A stretch of 64,000 nt of DNA from Ficedula albicollis (lineage: Eukaryota; Chordata; Aves; Passeriformes; Muscicapidae), in assembly GCF_000247815.1 (NCBI RefSeq), contig NC_021674.1, positions 26,538,331 through 26,602,330 of the forward strand, in the 5' to 3' direction. Position numbers and translations under genes: made by a program. Shown in pieces: positions 23,801 to 39,900 of the stretch. The notes under the pieces were generated by a model. That model was not told the DNA's origin. It did no database searches and saw only the letters and a list, made by a program, of their open reading frames with translations. Numbering within the stretch: position 1 is the first letter of the stretch; every line of letters begins with the position of its first letter.

Positions 23801-25455
23801 TATCTACACCTCTGGTTCCTAAAGATGCAGCCATAGACAAATCTGCATTTTACTAAACATGAATTTTAATGAGAGGATTTACTCCAAGGTAATATTTGGA
23901 CTGAGGAAGTGATTGCATCAGATTTAAAGTTATGCAAATAACTAATACAGAGAAAGCATTAAATATTAAAGTACAGCCACCGCTACTGTAACATTTTAAT
24001 TCCAGATTATTTTCTGCTGGGTACTAGTGGAACTTAAAGAAAATGTGAATTGTCTACATGAATCACATTATTTTTCAAATATCGTCACAGAAACATGTCT
24101 CAGAAATATAATATCTTTGTGCATGTATGAATATTATACACATATACTGAATTGTCCACACTATCAAATGAGTCCAAGCCTTAACACTATAGAAACATCA
24201 AAATAAATGTATTAGTCAGTAGACTTTTTCCTCACTGAGAAATGTAAATTCATTTGCAAAGTTCACTTTAATCTTAGCAGGTTTGCAAATGTATTTTTCT
24301 GACGACTGCATCCAACTATTTCATGTCAATTTTCACAGGCACGGACATTACTTATATTATCGGTTAGAGCCTCTCAGAAGTTTACTTTTCCTATGGTGTG
24401 TCAGTCTCCAGTTCATGCCATATAAATATTTGAAAAGCTGAGGCTGTGTTTTTATGAGAAAGTTACTAACAAATTGGCTTTGTTTAAGAACATTTACCTA
24501 TTTACGCAACTTCTTCAAGTATTAGTTACATGACAAAATCAGAGATGATTTCCAAACACTGTTCAGTACATAAACTTTTCTTTTCACAGATGTACATGAT
24601 AAAAGCACATTCTAAAAGATAAGATAAAAATGCCTACATTTTATACAGTAGGCTTCAGCAAAAACCAAAAGTGCTACAAGAAATTACAGAGAGCACAGAA
24701 GCTGAACTGAATTTGCCATATTCCAGACTAACCAACAACAAACCAACAGCAAATTCGACTACAAAATGGGATGCTTCCTAACAACATTTTTTAAAGTAAT
24801 TGCTCTTGTATGACTCAATTTTTCTGTGTAGAGGAAGTGCAATTGTGACCTTATTGGGAGTCTTGCCATTAATGAAGGAAAAGACAAAATTCTGGGGTTA
24901 CCATTCACAAACAATGCAGGCATTGTTTTCTTAACGTATTCTCAACACTCACAGGTCACCGTGTGAAAGTTCTGGAAACATCAGTTGTTTTCATTGATCT
25001 TACAGGCTACTCAAGACATGTATTTCCATCAAAGTGGTTATTCGAGTATAGAGGCAAAATAAGAATATTCCTAATTTTATCAGTTTTCACAGGCTGTAAA
25101 AATTATGCTTGTTCACATTTCCTACTAGTCCAACATGAGCAAACCTGACTGCATAGAATCCACTCACATCAAGAATTTAGAAGTTCCTTTAGCTATCTTA
25201 GTAGAGCTTGTTTTCAGCAATCTACCTACCACTCTTTGCCAGTGGATAGCACAATTACCCCTTTCAAACAAAGGATTGGACCTTCAGAGCATCCCAGCTG
25301 CTGTTTGAACGTGCAGGCACAAACATGCTTGCCACGCCAAAACAAAAATTATTTGTTTCAGCATGGAAGCTCAAGGCATGTTTGAATTCTGATTACACTC
25401 CTAAGAGCTCAGAATCTCGCAACTGAGATTAACAAACCGCATTCAAGAGTTCTCA

Positions 25456-25827
<372 letters not shown>

Positions 25828-28800
25828 TCACAACTTGTGAGGCATTTACCAGAGAACATCTTCTCAGCAATGAATCCATTCTGTCAAGTGTTTGAAATCA
25901 ATTGGCCAGGCTTTAATACCTATTTGTGCCCTTTGAATGGGAATCAGGAGAGGACTGCCACAGCTGGAAAGGGCTCCCATTGTACATGAGTCAGCCTCTG
26001 AATGCCCTGAATCCCCACGCAGTTCAACAGGATTGAGATCTGCCTTAGGCAAGAGATTCAAAATGAAACAGCAAACTATTACTCCTGGGATTCAGGAAAC
26101 ATTAAAAATATTTTTTTGTTTGTTCCATCTAAATTTACTTACTCTGGGACAGGGTGGCAATCCTTTCTAAAGCTAGAATAATTACAGTGAATATGGCTGT
26201 GACATAGATACAGCAATGTTGTGGAGTTTCAATGGCTGCACTCCACATTAAAATAAAAGTAGCAGTAGAGTATCAAATCATGTTGGTCGATATAACTGTC
26301 TCAGCTCTTAATCCAAAACTTGTCCAGAAAGTCATCTTCCTTTGACCATGAAGAGCACAAAATGGAAAATACTATTGCTTGCAAGAGAGCCCTTCTTTGG
26401 AGAAGCTGTTCTAATTAAATCACCATCTCTCCATTGTCTATGAAAATAGATTCCATCTTGAGTAAAATAACATAACCAATAGAGCCAACCTTCTTCAAAC
26501 TTCACGGCAAACAAAAGGGCAGGACAAAAGGGAAAGACATTTTATGAAGCAAGTATGCAAATTTAAGCCACCAAGGGACATAAAGCTAAATTTAACATGT
26601 GAGAAGCACAAGGAATACATTTATAATGGTTCTGGGATAGGGCATTTTGAGAGTGAACTCTGCAGACTCTAAGGTTCTTTAATGAAGTACAATTCTTATT
26701 TTAGAACGTGAAGCATCTGAATCCATTTAAAACCATGAGCCATTTCAACCCCACGTGTTCTGCTGATACTCCAAGTTCCTACACTTGCATGAGTTGAGGT
26801 TTTGCAGTTGAGGATCACAGACATACCAACACAAAATACATTTCTTTCCAGGCCAATTCTTGCAACAGTCCACCAGTGCCACTTGACTGAGCACAGAACA
26901 GGGTGCTAAATAGAACAGTTCCACTGGTTTTGCTGTTTTGGCTGCACTTTCATTTCTAGAATCACCAGTAGAACCTGTTTCCACTTGCAAGGCTCCCAAA
27001 AATGAAGCAGCTTATAACTTGTTTTTTCCAACATCAATATAAAATAATGAGCCTGTTAACTAAAAATGGATCAACCAAAAAAACCCCACCCTATCAAAAC
27101 AAGGAGTTTCAATAAATATATTTTGTTGCATGAAGATTATGAGGAAAACCAGTATTAATTGCATTACTTAATTCTAGAAACTGTTTCAATCATGATTGGT
27201 CTCATGCAAAACTGCCTAAAACAGAAAAAGAGTATTAATCCATAGTAGAGTATTCTAAAGAAGATGACTGTTTCTTGAAGACCTAGACAGTCTGCAAAAG
27301 CTTCTAGCACTGAAACCACAGGAGGCTTCATAAATTAGTAAGAAGGAAAACCAGCCAGGATGTGCATTAAATACCAAGAGTAAAGTCACAATAAGGTGTT
27401 TGCTGGGGCTCAACAAGGCTGGACACTCAACATCATCATTCAAAGCAGGAGGGAGCACACAACACACCAGCAGAGCCCTTGTGCTGCAAAACACAAGAAG
27501 CTGGGCACATATGTGGGATCAGATAGGTGCTCACTAGCAAGTGTGCTAACAGGGCAAGGGGGCTCAAATTCTTACAGTACCTTCTCAAGATCAGTGATCA
27601 GCCCCCAGCAAACCTCTTTCACAATTATTTTGCCCAAGGTGAATGTTTTATAACACTGTCTCTGTTACAGGAGGCACGTTCTGGAGGAGACCTACACATA
27701 CTTTAGTACACAACGTCAGGATCCAACTTCAATAATTACTTCAGGGGTATTGCTGAAGCGAACACCAACCCACCTAAGTTTGAATCTAAAGAAAATTCAC
27801 AAGGTGACACCAACTCATTACTTTTCTCCTTGCCAAGTAAGAGTCATACTACATCCATGTGAAAAAAAAAAAAAAAAAGTCCCTTACAACTATATGAGAA
27901 GATACAACAAAAAATGCCCCATGTTCTCCCAGGGCAGGTGGTGGCTACAGGAGAGTCATGTATAATATTTATACTGATGGTACTTTCAGAAACACAGCTT
28001 GCTCTCGAAAGAAAAATGTGCCTACTCTGTGCCTATACAGATGCCAGACTGGGAACAAATCTCAGTTCCTAATTATACCAAGAAAATAAAAGAGTAGAAG
28101 CAAAACAAAACCAAACAGAACAAGAACTATGTAGCAGTATTTGTGAGCATTTCCCATTGTTGCTTGAAAAAAATAACTTCAACCATAAATGTTTGAGCTC
28201 TGTTCTAAATGTAGAGGCCACAATTTTCACATTAGAACCAACTTGGGCAAACAAGATCCAATCCTTCATTTAATTACGAAACTTTGGGAACCAAGGCCAA
28301 AGCCAGGTCACAATTTATACAGTAAAAACAGGTTGTATAAGACAGGGTCTCACATGACACCACTGCAGCCACAAAGAAAAATATTTCGTTTTCTAACCTC
28401 TGTAAATATAATTTTGAAGTCGGCTAATGAGACAAGCTGGTTTCAATAACCGTGGGTTGCTCAAGGTTTCTAACAGTTGACACTATTAGAGAGAAAGATT
28501 TTCTCTCTATCTGTTACAAACGCTTTCCCTCAACACTGCTTCTGACTGTCCTGCTGAGGTCCTCTGCAGAGAGGCATCTCTGTTCATTACACACCACACA
28601 AGAGCTTTCTCAGAAAGCAAGGGGAGGAATCAGCCTGCGTGGTTGCTTTCAAAAGACTTTTCTGCTCATCCATTATCATTTTAAATAAACAAACAACTTG
28701 CCCATTAAGCATTTCCCCTTGTGGCTTCCTGCACCTCAATTTTGCTCCCCATCTCCCCTCACACAGCACACCCTCAAGTTTTGTTGCTATTGTAGTCAGG

Positions 28801-30958
28801 GTGGCATAAGCTCACCAAGACCCAAAATGCCCCCATGCCGTTTCGCCACTGAAGACCTCCATCTACGCTTGCTTGCTGTGCCTCCCAGGGATGTCCATGT
28901 CAAAGATGGTCATTCTGTGCTTACTTGTCCTGGTTGCAAAAGACTCCCAAAATTGCAGTTGAGTGACAGAACTCTGCAAAAAGCAGTATTTTCATGATTT
29001 TTTGTTTGCAGACTGTAGGCCATATAATAATTCTCTCTTCAGTTACCCCCACATGATTAGCATTTCTCCCTGGGTGAGGCTGGACCACCCATAGTTGGAA
29101 AGTGGTAAAGTGACTGCTCAGCAACCTGCACGACTGAAGGCCAGGAGGAAAGAAAGGCTGACACTGAATCCTCTTCACACATCACCCAGGCAATAGAGAA
29201 GAGGCCTGGGCTCTAGCTAATTTATGAATCATTCCCTCCTAGCACATAAACCTCCCACTTATGTGGCAGAAAGAGAGCACACGCGTGCGTCACCGCTTGG
29301 AGAAAACAACGCAAGCCGAAACCTTGCTCGCTCTGACAGATTTCTAAAAGTGAGAGGGAAGAGCAGAGAAAGCCACCACGAATCAAGCCACCCTTATGCT
29401 GGCCCAAAGCCCCAGGGTATTCCAAGGTAAGCCTCTGGGGAGCTCCCAGGCACCTGCTCCTTCTAGAGCCCCAGGATCGGGCAGGACAGGACTCAACTGA
29501 GCTGCACAGGCACCCTCACACTGCAGTCACAGCATAACTGGTCCCAGTAAACCAAGAAAGAGATGGAGAAGCTCAAATTTGTTTTGGAAATGGGGAAGCC
29601 AAGCTGAGGAATGGGTCTGGTGACTCCATTCAGGACCTGGCTACATAAAAGGTGGTCAGGAGACTCGAGGAGGAACAGGGAGTGCTGCCTCCCAGCAAGG
29701 ACTCTCCCAGGGCTGCTGGATGATGCGCCAGTGCTGCACTGCTTATGGGCGTGCAAGCCATTGGGAATGGGAGAGTTCCGGAGGCACAGGCAGTTCTGTG
29801 ACACAGAACACAAGTACAGCACTGTACCCTCAGGACAGCTGTTTACATGATTTCCCACTCCCTCCTGGTGGGTTTAGTCTGCACTCTGAAAATAGAATTT
29901 ATGGGCCAGTGCACGTGAGAAAAGATGACAAACAACTGGCAACTGTTAGTGCTCCCAAGTGAAGCTTCCATATTTTAATAAGCAGTTCTCCATGCTCTTC
30001 CCTAGAACTCAAACACCAAACTAGTCCCAAGGGTACACCCGTGCCCAGGAACGGAGCTCTTGATCCCACTGAGTGCAAACACCTCAGGTGATGCAGGAAT
30101 GCCTTGCATGGATCCCAGGAGCCAGATTCCTATCTCTTTGATCATGTCCAGCAGGCCCTTGCAACACAGCTTCACTGAAATCAGCAGGAATGCCTGCAGA
30201 CAGAGGTCTTGTACACCAGGGGTGAAGATCTTAATCTGACTTTCTGAAGCCTCTCTTTCTGCAGGACTGGAAACTTCAGGGACAGCAACTTATTAGCAAA
30301 ACCTGAAGCCCCACATAACCCATCTGGTTTAAACAATCCTGCGAAACTACCATGTCAGTTTAGGAATTACCTTCCCAGTGCCCTCTGCTGTGACAGCTCT
30401 GGGCTCCAGAAAACTGCTGTGGCAGCAGCCTTAGCCAGGGGCTGCACTGCTGCCACTGTCCTGCTGCAGCATCCTCAGAAGGTACCTGTGACCCAGAGAC
30501 AGGAAGGATCAGCCCCACTGACAACGGGGCACACAGATCATCCCCCGCCTGGGAGCTCTGGCACATGGTGTCACTCACTGATCCCAAGCTTGGTGAGGCA
30601 CCCACACAATCCTCCCCAGCTCAGCAGCCAGGGACTGAGATGAGGTTTCAGTCCTGTTTCCACTGTCTGTGACTGTATTCGCTCTCTGCAGTTTCAATCC
30701 CACCAGTAATCCCTGCCCACCCCTCCACCCATACACCTGCCTGCTCCTTCCCACGGGCTGTTCCAGCCGCCCCAAAGCCCTCGGTACCCACTCAGCTGAT
30801 GAGAGTGCCAGGCAGTCAGCATCAGGGATCCTCCCTTCTGTCAGGGACATTGGTGGCCTCCTCTGAGCTGATGGAGGAGACTTGCCAGGACAGCAATCTT
30901 CTGCTTGGGGTTTCGCTGCTCCTCACGAGTCCATTGTGGGTCGATACTCAGGTTGTAT

Positions 30959-30972
30959 ACACACACACACAC
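30959..30972. repeat. Short (AC)n microsatellite
   Basis: Seven AC units in intron 1. It is a minor simple repeat with no inferred function. Confidence 0.85.
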
Positions 30973-33900
30973 GCTTGTTTAAGATTCAGCAGTGCAGCAA
31001 CTGCACTGAATTGCACTCCCACTGTGCAGGCTCCAGATCACAGAAGCTTTCAGAGAAACTGAAATGCACACCTTGCAGAAAAATATCTCACAAGTAACCC
31101 GGTAGCCTTCAGTCGTACCTACGCTCTGTGTGACACATCCAGACAGCACTTTGAATTATGCAGTTCAGACAGACCCGCATGAGTTTACTTCATGATTTTG
31201 GTGACCCTTGGACTTTGCTTCAAACTGCCATGTATGCAAGCCAGTAAAACAACAGGCATATTACTTTATATCCAATGGCTGGTTATTAAGTGTTTCTAGC
31301 TTCAGCACTTTAAAGGTCAAGAATCCACAGTTAATTAAGTTGTCACATGAAATTTCTCTAGCAAATGCTCATTTTGAATAGTTTAGAGTTAAAGCATCAA
31401 ATGCTAACTTGCAGAACAAGAAAAATACATTCTGGGGATGAAAAGATAAGAAAATACTTTACAGTACAGAAAATGAAAAATCAGATGCTTAGCATAAAAA
31501 AAATTCTAACTAAAACCTGCAAAAACTCAATAAAATATTTTAACAGGCAGTACTACCTTAGATAACAAAAAAGATTTATTTCAAACTAGCAAATTCATCT
31601 TTTGCCGAGTTTATATTTTGCATTACTTTCTGTTTGGCAAATCCCTAGTTGATTTGAACCAGAATAATAAAAAAGAAGTTTTGCTGACTGTGAGGCACTC
31701 CACAGCTATCTCAGAACCACACCAGAGATGTGCTTGCAGACACCAAGCAGCCAGCAGTCATGCTTACTTAGCCTTAAAATTCCTTTAAAAGAATTTGTAA
31801 CCATTCTACCTGACAAGCAGTTTATTCTGGATGGCATGCTGTGCTTTTGAGAGCTCCCTCCGTTAAAGTAATAAAAGTGACCATTGGTAAATAAAAAATG
31901 CTACAAGCAGCAATTTACTCACTCCCCACAAACTCGGGCCAAACTAGGAAAGCTGTGAAGGAAACCCATACACAGTGCCATGCAGATCTCTCCTCATACC
32001 TCTTTCCAGTGAAAGTAACTATTTCTAAAGCCTCAGAAGACACCAGATGCCCAGGTTCAGCACAGCAACAAGAGCAAAAGCAAGGGAAAGGACACACAAT
32101 TATTTTTCAGGCAGATGAAAAAAGCCCCAAACCAGTTTGAAATATGTGGAGTGCTCATGGAGGGCGAGTGCTAAAGCAGCGTTCCTGCCCACTGGGATAC
32201 AGTGCCCAGTACACAGACAAAACAAACTCAAAGGACACCAAAATGGGGAATTTGTTAATAAAGGAAATGAAAGTTCGAAGGTAACAAGAAAGGCAACTAA
32301 CAGAAAGGGCTATTACAAAAAAAAGGAAATGAAGTATCTTCCACCCTTCCTTTAAAGCTGCCCTAACTTACTGTAAGTCACCACAAGCTCCTTGGCGTGT
32401 TTGAGGAATTTCTTGTGTTTCTCTACATGTGAATTAAATAACAAATCCCTGCTAGCTCAGCAAAGCTTGGCACCTACTGCATAGCACTATTGATGCAATT
32501 CTTTTGCCAAAGTTTAAAACCAATGGTGAGGTGAGAGAAAAATGAAAAATCTGAATGTATCAGCAACAGAAGAGGGAAGAGTCTGCATTAAGAGTGAGGA
32601 ACTCACTTCCATTCTCGTTAGGATGCTTGGCACAACAATAGAGGATTTGGCTACTACAATTACAGTATCAAGAGATGAGGCTTAAATGAATACCAAAGTT
32701 TTGGTGCCTTCGAACATATTTATGATTCACTAAGTCCATATCACTCCAACACCCTCAAAGATGACAGTAACACAGCCAGCAACAGGTTTTCTTTACAGGG
32801 GATAAATTTATATGTACTTTAAAAGCACACAAAACTACAACCTCTCAAGTGTCTGAAGCTCTGATTGTACCTTTAGTCATAATAATTAAAATGTATTGGG
32901 TTTGTATTTTATTTATTTTCATTAACATTCTTGGCACTGATTTCTGTAACAAAAAAAAATAGTGGTACTTACACAAAAAGCATTATATCTATACACTTTT
33001 AAAATGTTTATAGCACTGGCATCTTTTTTATACCACTAACTGCATTTAATGCAGCTACTACTAAAAGAAAAACACTTTGCAAGTGCAATTTAAGGTATCA
33101 CTGTAAATACTGAAACTATCACAGCAACTGTGTAGCACTTTGAAAGTTCAATGTTGCAAACCTCACTGAGGCTGCAGAAGCACTGACATTTTTGAAAGCA
33201 TTCAGGTTCACAATATGTCAACAGAGTCTGATAAATTTAATCACAGTAAGCAAAACAATGTCTAAGGATTTATGTTCTTCCTTTTTTTCCCCTCTGGTTT
33301 TATGAGTACCTTGAACAGAAAGATAAGTATTAGGATTTCGGCAGCCATTAATCTCTTCCTGGATTATTTTACGATGCTGAGTGCCAGCCTGTCCCGCAGC
33401 TGCCACGCCAGCACAAGCCTGGTAGCTCAGAGGATGTGTCAAATGCTTTGTGTCCAGGGCAAGGCACAGCCCCATGGAACCACCTGAGGCCCATGGCGTG
33501 CAGAGAAGATGCCAGGCTGCTGATCAGCTCTTAGAGCAGATAGTGGCACTGCCTTTTTGCCAATATTAGGGCTAGGTGACTTCACTCTGGCTTAGTTTTC
33601 AGGAAGTGCAGTATCCTGCCCCAAGTCCCTGCATGCTCAGAAAGCACCAATGCTGCTCACAGAGGGTCAAAACAGCTCTGGGTCACCTTTGCAAAGCTGC
33701 TGCAGCCCACATTTAAAACAGATCAGTGAAACACATCCCCCATCTTCTCAAACATTAGGGATATTTGGAAAGCAACAAGCACAGCATATGGTCAAATCTC
33801 AGTGGGCCAGTCAGTCATCCCAGCTCAGGTCTTCCCTCCCCAGACTGGTTTTGCACTGCTCTGCTCCATAAAGATCATGGATTCCTTCCCTGTGGCAATC

Positions 33901-36900
33901 AACTGTGACACCAGCCAAGACAAGGCAAGCTTCAGGCCCAGCACCACCACTCTAAACAACACAACAGAAATGACTGTTTCAACATTGGCCGAAACTGAAC
34001 TGTTTTTAAATCTGCCAAATTTTTTTTGCAGGTGATAAATGTACCACTCTGCTTTTCTCTCCTGGAATCGCACTGCAGTGGTGGGGATAAGGTTGGTTAT
34101 GACAATGCACAACCCCAGATGTCTATCAATGATTTGTGTTTGAGAGATTGCAGATCCTTATCGTGGGGCATTACTTGTAGTAATCAGTCAATTTTGACAG
34201 CTAATCTAGAGGTCCATACACATTGTTGCTCAAAGGCTCAGCAGGTATTGCTAAGATCTGTTTTCAGATAACCCAACTATTTACCTACTCTAAAAAACAC
34301 ATATGAAAGGATGTGCTTTATCTCTTCACCAGCGGGTTAAAGCTAAAGGTGAATGAAGTGCAATTTGCAGGCTGGGGGAGGGGGGGGTGTGAACCCTGCA
34401 GTTAAATTCAAAACCAGCCCCATTTTTCGATCACATCCCCAGCCCTTACCGAACCACAACTGGCATTATTTAACAAGACGGCACAACTGCAGGTAAACAG
34501 GGACAAGTTTTCAATTAAGCTTTATTTCAAGCCTAAGGGACAATCATTGCCATTGCATGACTTTGCTATCAGTGGTATGCTTCAGCCCCAAACCCACTCA
34601 ACCATAAACAGTTCAGAGAGTGGGGCAGAGCATTGTTGACAAATCCCAAGTTTTACAATCTGTGTTGTGCCTTGAGCAATACCCACCAACATTTGTGGGG
34701 GCAAACCCTGGGGCTTCAGCAGGCTTGGACCAGTATCTCATGACATTTTAGCTCTGTGCTGGCACATTTGCTGACAGGTTCACACAAGGGGCCTTTGTGG
34801 GTAGGAACAATGAGAGAGGCCTGCACAGCACAGGAAAATGGGTGGTGACCACCAAGGGCTGGAAAAAAGCCTCTTTCAAAGGAAGGTCTTTGAAAACATT
34901 CATTACACCCCACCCAGCTATTTTCACTACAATATTTCAGTACATAAAAACAACATAGGGAAAATAAACAGCCCACCCTTCAATATGTTGTAGGTTCTCC
35001 AACCCCTGAAAAGAAACCAGCAAGCCATAAAGACTTTGAAATCTTCACCAAAAAGCCACGTAAGAGGTTATCCATCAAAATCTCTCCACACCACCTTCCT
35101 TCTCTCACCCATCTTCAGGCTCTCTATATAAGCTGACTCAAACAGACATCCTAATTTTCAGAGTAAAATTGAAACTTAAAAGCATATTGACTAGTAAACA
35201 CATGACTGCAAGCATTTATAGGGATTGAAAAGTAACTGCATTGACACAATTGCAAAAATTGCTATACAGTCCACTGCAATAGATATCAACCGTGATTTTT
35301 TTCCCCTACCAATTTCAGCTAGAACTAATAAAATATTCCAAGTAAAACAGCAGCCAGAGAGAAAGAAACAATAAATAATCCATAATTAAATGGGTCTCTG
35401 AAACCAGCAGACAGTTGTAAACTGGAAGCCAGTCTTTAGAAACCATGCTCTCACAGAGCCTTGTCTCCACCAAAGTCAGCAAACTTTGCTGATAGAGCAG
35501 GTGAAGTCCCCAGCCTTGGGAACACAGAAATAGCTCCTTCTCCTAAGGCTCTGGGCTGCTCTCTGATGATGCTCACTACAGCACCCTTACACCTGAGTTC
35601 TGTACAGAAACCTACACGGAGCACCTACAACAGAAATTCAGCCACTTTGTGTCATCTTGTTTCAAGCATGAAGTCTCTGTGTGCTGGATGCTCTAACATG
35701 CCAACTCTAAGTGAAAATGTTTTGTCTCACTCACAGCACATTCCAAACGCTCACTAATTAATTTGCAGCATTGTCTATTAATAAGTCATGCTTTGTTCTC
35801 CCAAAGTGTCAAATCTTCTAATAATAAAGTTAAGAAAACAGATCTTGCTATAAAATCTGCATTAAATAACGCTGACCCTTCTTTACTTTTTGGATCTTAA
35901 ACCATTTTAGCCTGCACTTGGTAATGATGGAAGTTAATGATTTCTCCTTCTCTATCTCTTGGCAATTTACAGCCATTCATGGTAAGATGATGGATATCCA
36001 GAAAGACAGATTAAACAGCCATTTCTTTGGCAAGCAGGGAATAATAATTCCTGAAAATAACAATACAGATGCACTAAATTTTGATCATACCTTGTAACAC
36101 AGTTTCCTCCACTTCCTGCAACCATGATCAAGCACAGATTCTGAGGGCCAGGCTACGTTTTTTGCCCTCTGGGTTGTGGGGTTTTTCTGTACAAACATCC
36201 CAGGACACACAGCTCATTCTCAGCCCCTGCTTTCTCTTCGGAGGGCTGTTGTTTTACACAGTAGCTCTTTAATTGTCTTTCTCCTCCTAACTAAGTCTTA
36301 GGGTAAACTGGAGCAGTGATAACTTCGCATGCTGTGATTTTGAGTTCTCATTAGTATTCAAAATCTGCCACTAGTTTAAGTCAATGAGAATCGAAATTTA
36401 GTAGCTTGAGCTGGGGTAAATTTTGTTCTTTGCTTATACTACAAGGTAAAAGGATTGATACCAAAGGGTCAGACTAATTCAGCTACCTGGCCAGAAGAGC
36501 AGCAGTCACTTCAGCCAAGTTAGGCAATTCCTTTAAATTTACAGCTAAAATCAGAGCCTGGAGTGATGTAACCCAGGGCAATCAGTAACCCCAGAACACA
36601 CACCTTCAGCTCCTGGCAAAGTCCTGAGGAGTCCTCCCACTGCTGCCCTGCCCCTCTGCACCCATGGTCGCAGCAGAAGCCGGAGGGACATCGAAACTCA
36701 GTGCTCGAGGAGGAAACAGTTGTCGCCTCTCAACACTCAACTGCAGTATTTCAAATATTTTAAAAATTAAGGCTTGGTTCTGTCGGGAATCAGCCGCTAG
36801 TGCCTCTGACACATCACCCTGAATAATTACTCACTAAACACTAACTTTCAAAGGGAACCGATAGAAAGGCAGTCTGTATTGTAACACAAAGTAAATAACT

Positions 36901-39900
36901 GGATGCAGTCTTTCTCTTTTGGTGCTTCTTGCTTTATTGCTTCCCTGCTGCTACTGTCTACTAACTCCTAAACCACTATGTAGATACATTAAAAAAATGG
37001 TTACACTGGGAAAAGGGGGAAAAAAAATATGAACATGAGAAGCAGCAAAGCTAGGAGGAAATTCTGTACATATACAAATGTCAATTAATATGGCCACATT
37101 TCTTTATGTTTTCTGTGTTTTACTTCAGAACTATGAATTAACTATGAATTCATAATTTTCACGTTATTCCTGTTGGAGCTTTTAAGCAAACAAGGCATAT
37201 GTATACACTGGGCCTGATTCTCATCTCCACCATGGTCCCATCATCCCAAGAGGGCAGGAGGCAGGAGACAGCTATAATAAATTCTGTTTATGAAAAAGAT
37301 AGGTAGGAAGAACTCAATTCTTCCAGAAAAGAAAATACGTTTTTTGTTTCATATGATACCATCCACAATTGCCAGCTTACTTAACATCACATTACAACTA
37401 GGGAGGTCCTGGAGATCTATCAGAGCTATGCATCTGTCAGGGTGTGGCACCTCAATATTCACTGTTTTGATTCTAACTAACTACACAGCAACCAAATTTC
37501 TGACAATAATGTCCAAGATGCACATGCTGAAATGCATGTAGCTGGATCAGTACACACAGAAGTGGCCACAAGAGTTACACAAAACAGATGGCATCTCCCA
37601 AACTCACTTTGTGCTTCCTTACAGTGGTTCTTGGAAAATAAAATTTTTATTCTTCTCATCCTTTCCCTAAATTATGTAACTTAATCAACTGAACTACACA
37701 ATTTCCCAAAACCTAACTCCTTTCTCAGAAAAAGCAAAGAAAAAAAAAGGAAAAAAAAATGAAGGTAAAAAAAGAGAGAAACTGCACTCACTGCCAAAAA
37801 TTATGGTTTTGTTATTAGAAAACACAACTGGGATGGTACAGGGGCCAAAGCTGAGGCAGGCTGAGAAACAACTGTACCACCATCAGCAGAAGTGCAGGGG
37901 AGGGCTGAGGCAGGCACAGAGGGAGCACCACGTATGCATGTTGATACAGGCTGAATCCAAAAGGGAACAGCGCTTCTCGTGCTAATGTATTCTTTTGAAC
38001 TGTGAGCGTCTGCCAGTGCAGTTAGCCACGTTTGTACAGAACATGCTGCTGTGGCCAAGGGTAGTTATAAAAATGTATTTACCTCATTCATAGATGGGGG
38101 GGGAAAAAAGTCCTTTAATACAGAATACAGAACATGAATAAATATTTAACTCTTTTACTGGAACAGCTTTGTGCTACTGTGAAATACATTTAAGACTAAG
38201 GCATATGGAAAACAAGAGTCATAATTAAAGAGCAAGGCACAGAACATCTAATGAAGACAATCTAAGTTGTATAAATACGACTTAACTTGATTTAACATAG
38301 TTTTTAGTCAATGGCACATTTATAAAGTAACAAGCCTTAGAGAAATACTCTTCATGCACACACTCCTGATTTTATTACACGTTTAAAAAATTTTTAAAAG
38401 CCATCTTATTCATGACCTGTATATAAAAATTATCTAGATAAACTTCTCTCCCTTGTTCTTATTATCATTTCCTCATACAGATAATGGACTTCTACCAATT
38501 TCTGTTGATTTGAAGAAAACTTGAAAACATCGGGAAAAATCCTCAAGGACTGTAAGACAACAGCCATTACCAGAACAAACCCATGTGGATGAATATTTTA
38601 ACCACAGTTTCTCCACTTAAGAGGAAACCAATCTCTCAGATCACTAAGAATCAAACAGGCGATTTTCATGGCTGATACTAAATAAAGTTTCGTTATCTAC
38701 CAATAAATGCTTACCACAGCTAAGAACAGGTTGTTTAGCTTTTACCAACAAAAGCCTGGCAAAACCTTTCTAAAAACACAGTGAACAAAACCAATCCACC
38801 ATGTAAGAAGAAACAGGCTCTCCTCTATTTGCTATATTTTCATCTAAGCTCCAACTCACAGTGAGGTAGGGCATAGGTCTGTGCCTCTGCAGACACAGGG
38901 ATTTTGTTCATTGTGATTACAGCATGTTTTATTAAAAACCTGAATGAAGATTTGTTTCCCTGAAGCTCTAGCTTGCTAACAGCTCTGGGAGAAGGATGAA
39001 TGACAGCGTCAAACCTCATCAGCCCAGAAATGAAGAATGCCAACAACTCGTCTAACCTGTAGATCAGAGATTGCAGGATTCACTTGAATTAATACAATTT
39101 GAATCGGAGCGTTTCTTTGAAACAACAGTCCGACCAACTTAAGCAACTTTCAAGGATGGAGAACCAAAGCCAACCCACTGCAACATTTAGAAACTTGCTC
39201 TACTGGTCAGTCACCTTCGCTGTCAAAATATTTGTAGAGATTTTCTTTTTCCTTCATTATAATTTATTTCTTTCTGCCTATTTTTAAAGACCTAAAGTTA
39301 TTTTGGGCACATAGGTATACCAGCGCAATACCACTTCACTTTCAGTCTCTGTTTCTTACTGTGAAAAACCTCCTAAACAACAGGTCTTGCATCACTGCTA
39401 TGTTCTGTGCAGAAGCTAGGTACAAATTCAAACCCAACATTTAACATGAGAAAAACATCAGGCCAAGCAGGAAAGAGCAAAGAACTACAAAGTCAAGTTT
39501 GGCCAGAGGGGAGAGGAAAGACAGAGAAACAAGCAAGATAAACTGTGGGGTTTTGGGAGAAAAAAACCACACACACAGAAACTCTCCCCAGCCCAGTTCC
39601 CAGAAAATCCAGTGTTTGCCTCTGGTGAATGCTATTTCCCCTTCTGCCTTCCTCAGGCAGCAGCCACAGCAAGTCTCTGCTGAGGTGCTCCCAGAGTCAC
39701 AGTGCTCACTCGCGCTCACCCTCAGCACTCTCAGACATTTCAACATTTCTACAGACTACAGGATTGCTCTGGACAGTAAAAACCAGAGTGGCTACAGCAG
39801 CAGCTGCAAAGCCTGTTTCTGTGACCTCTCCCTCGCTAGTGTTTACATGGGAAGGATGGAATGCCATAGAGCATACCCTCCGAGGTGCAGTTGACTAAAG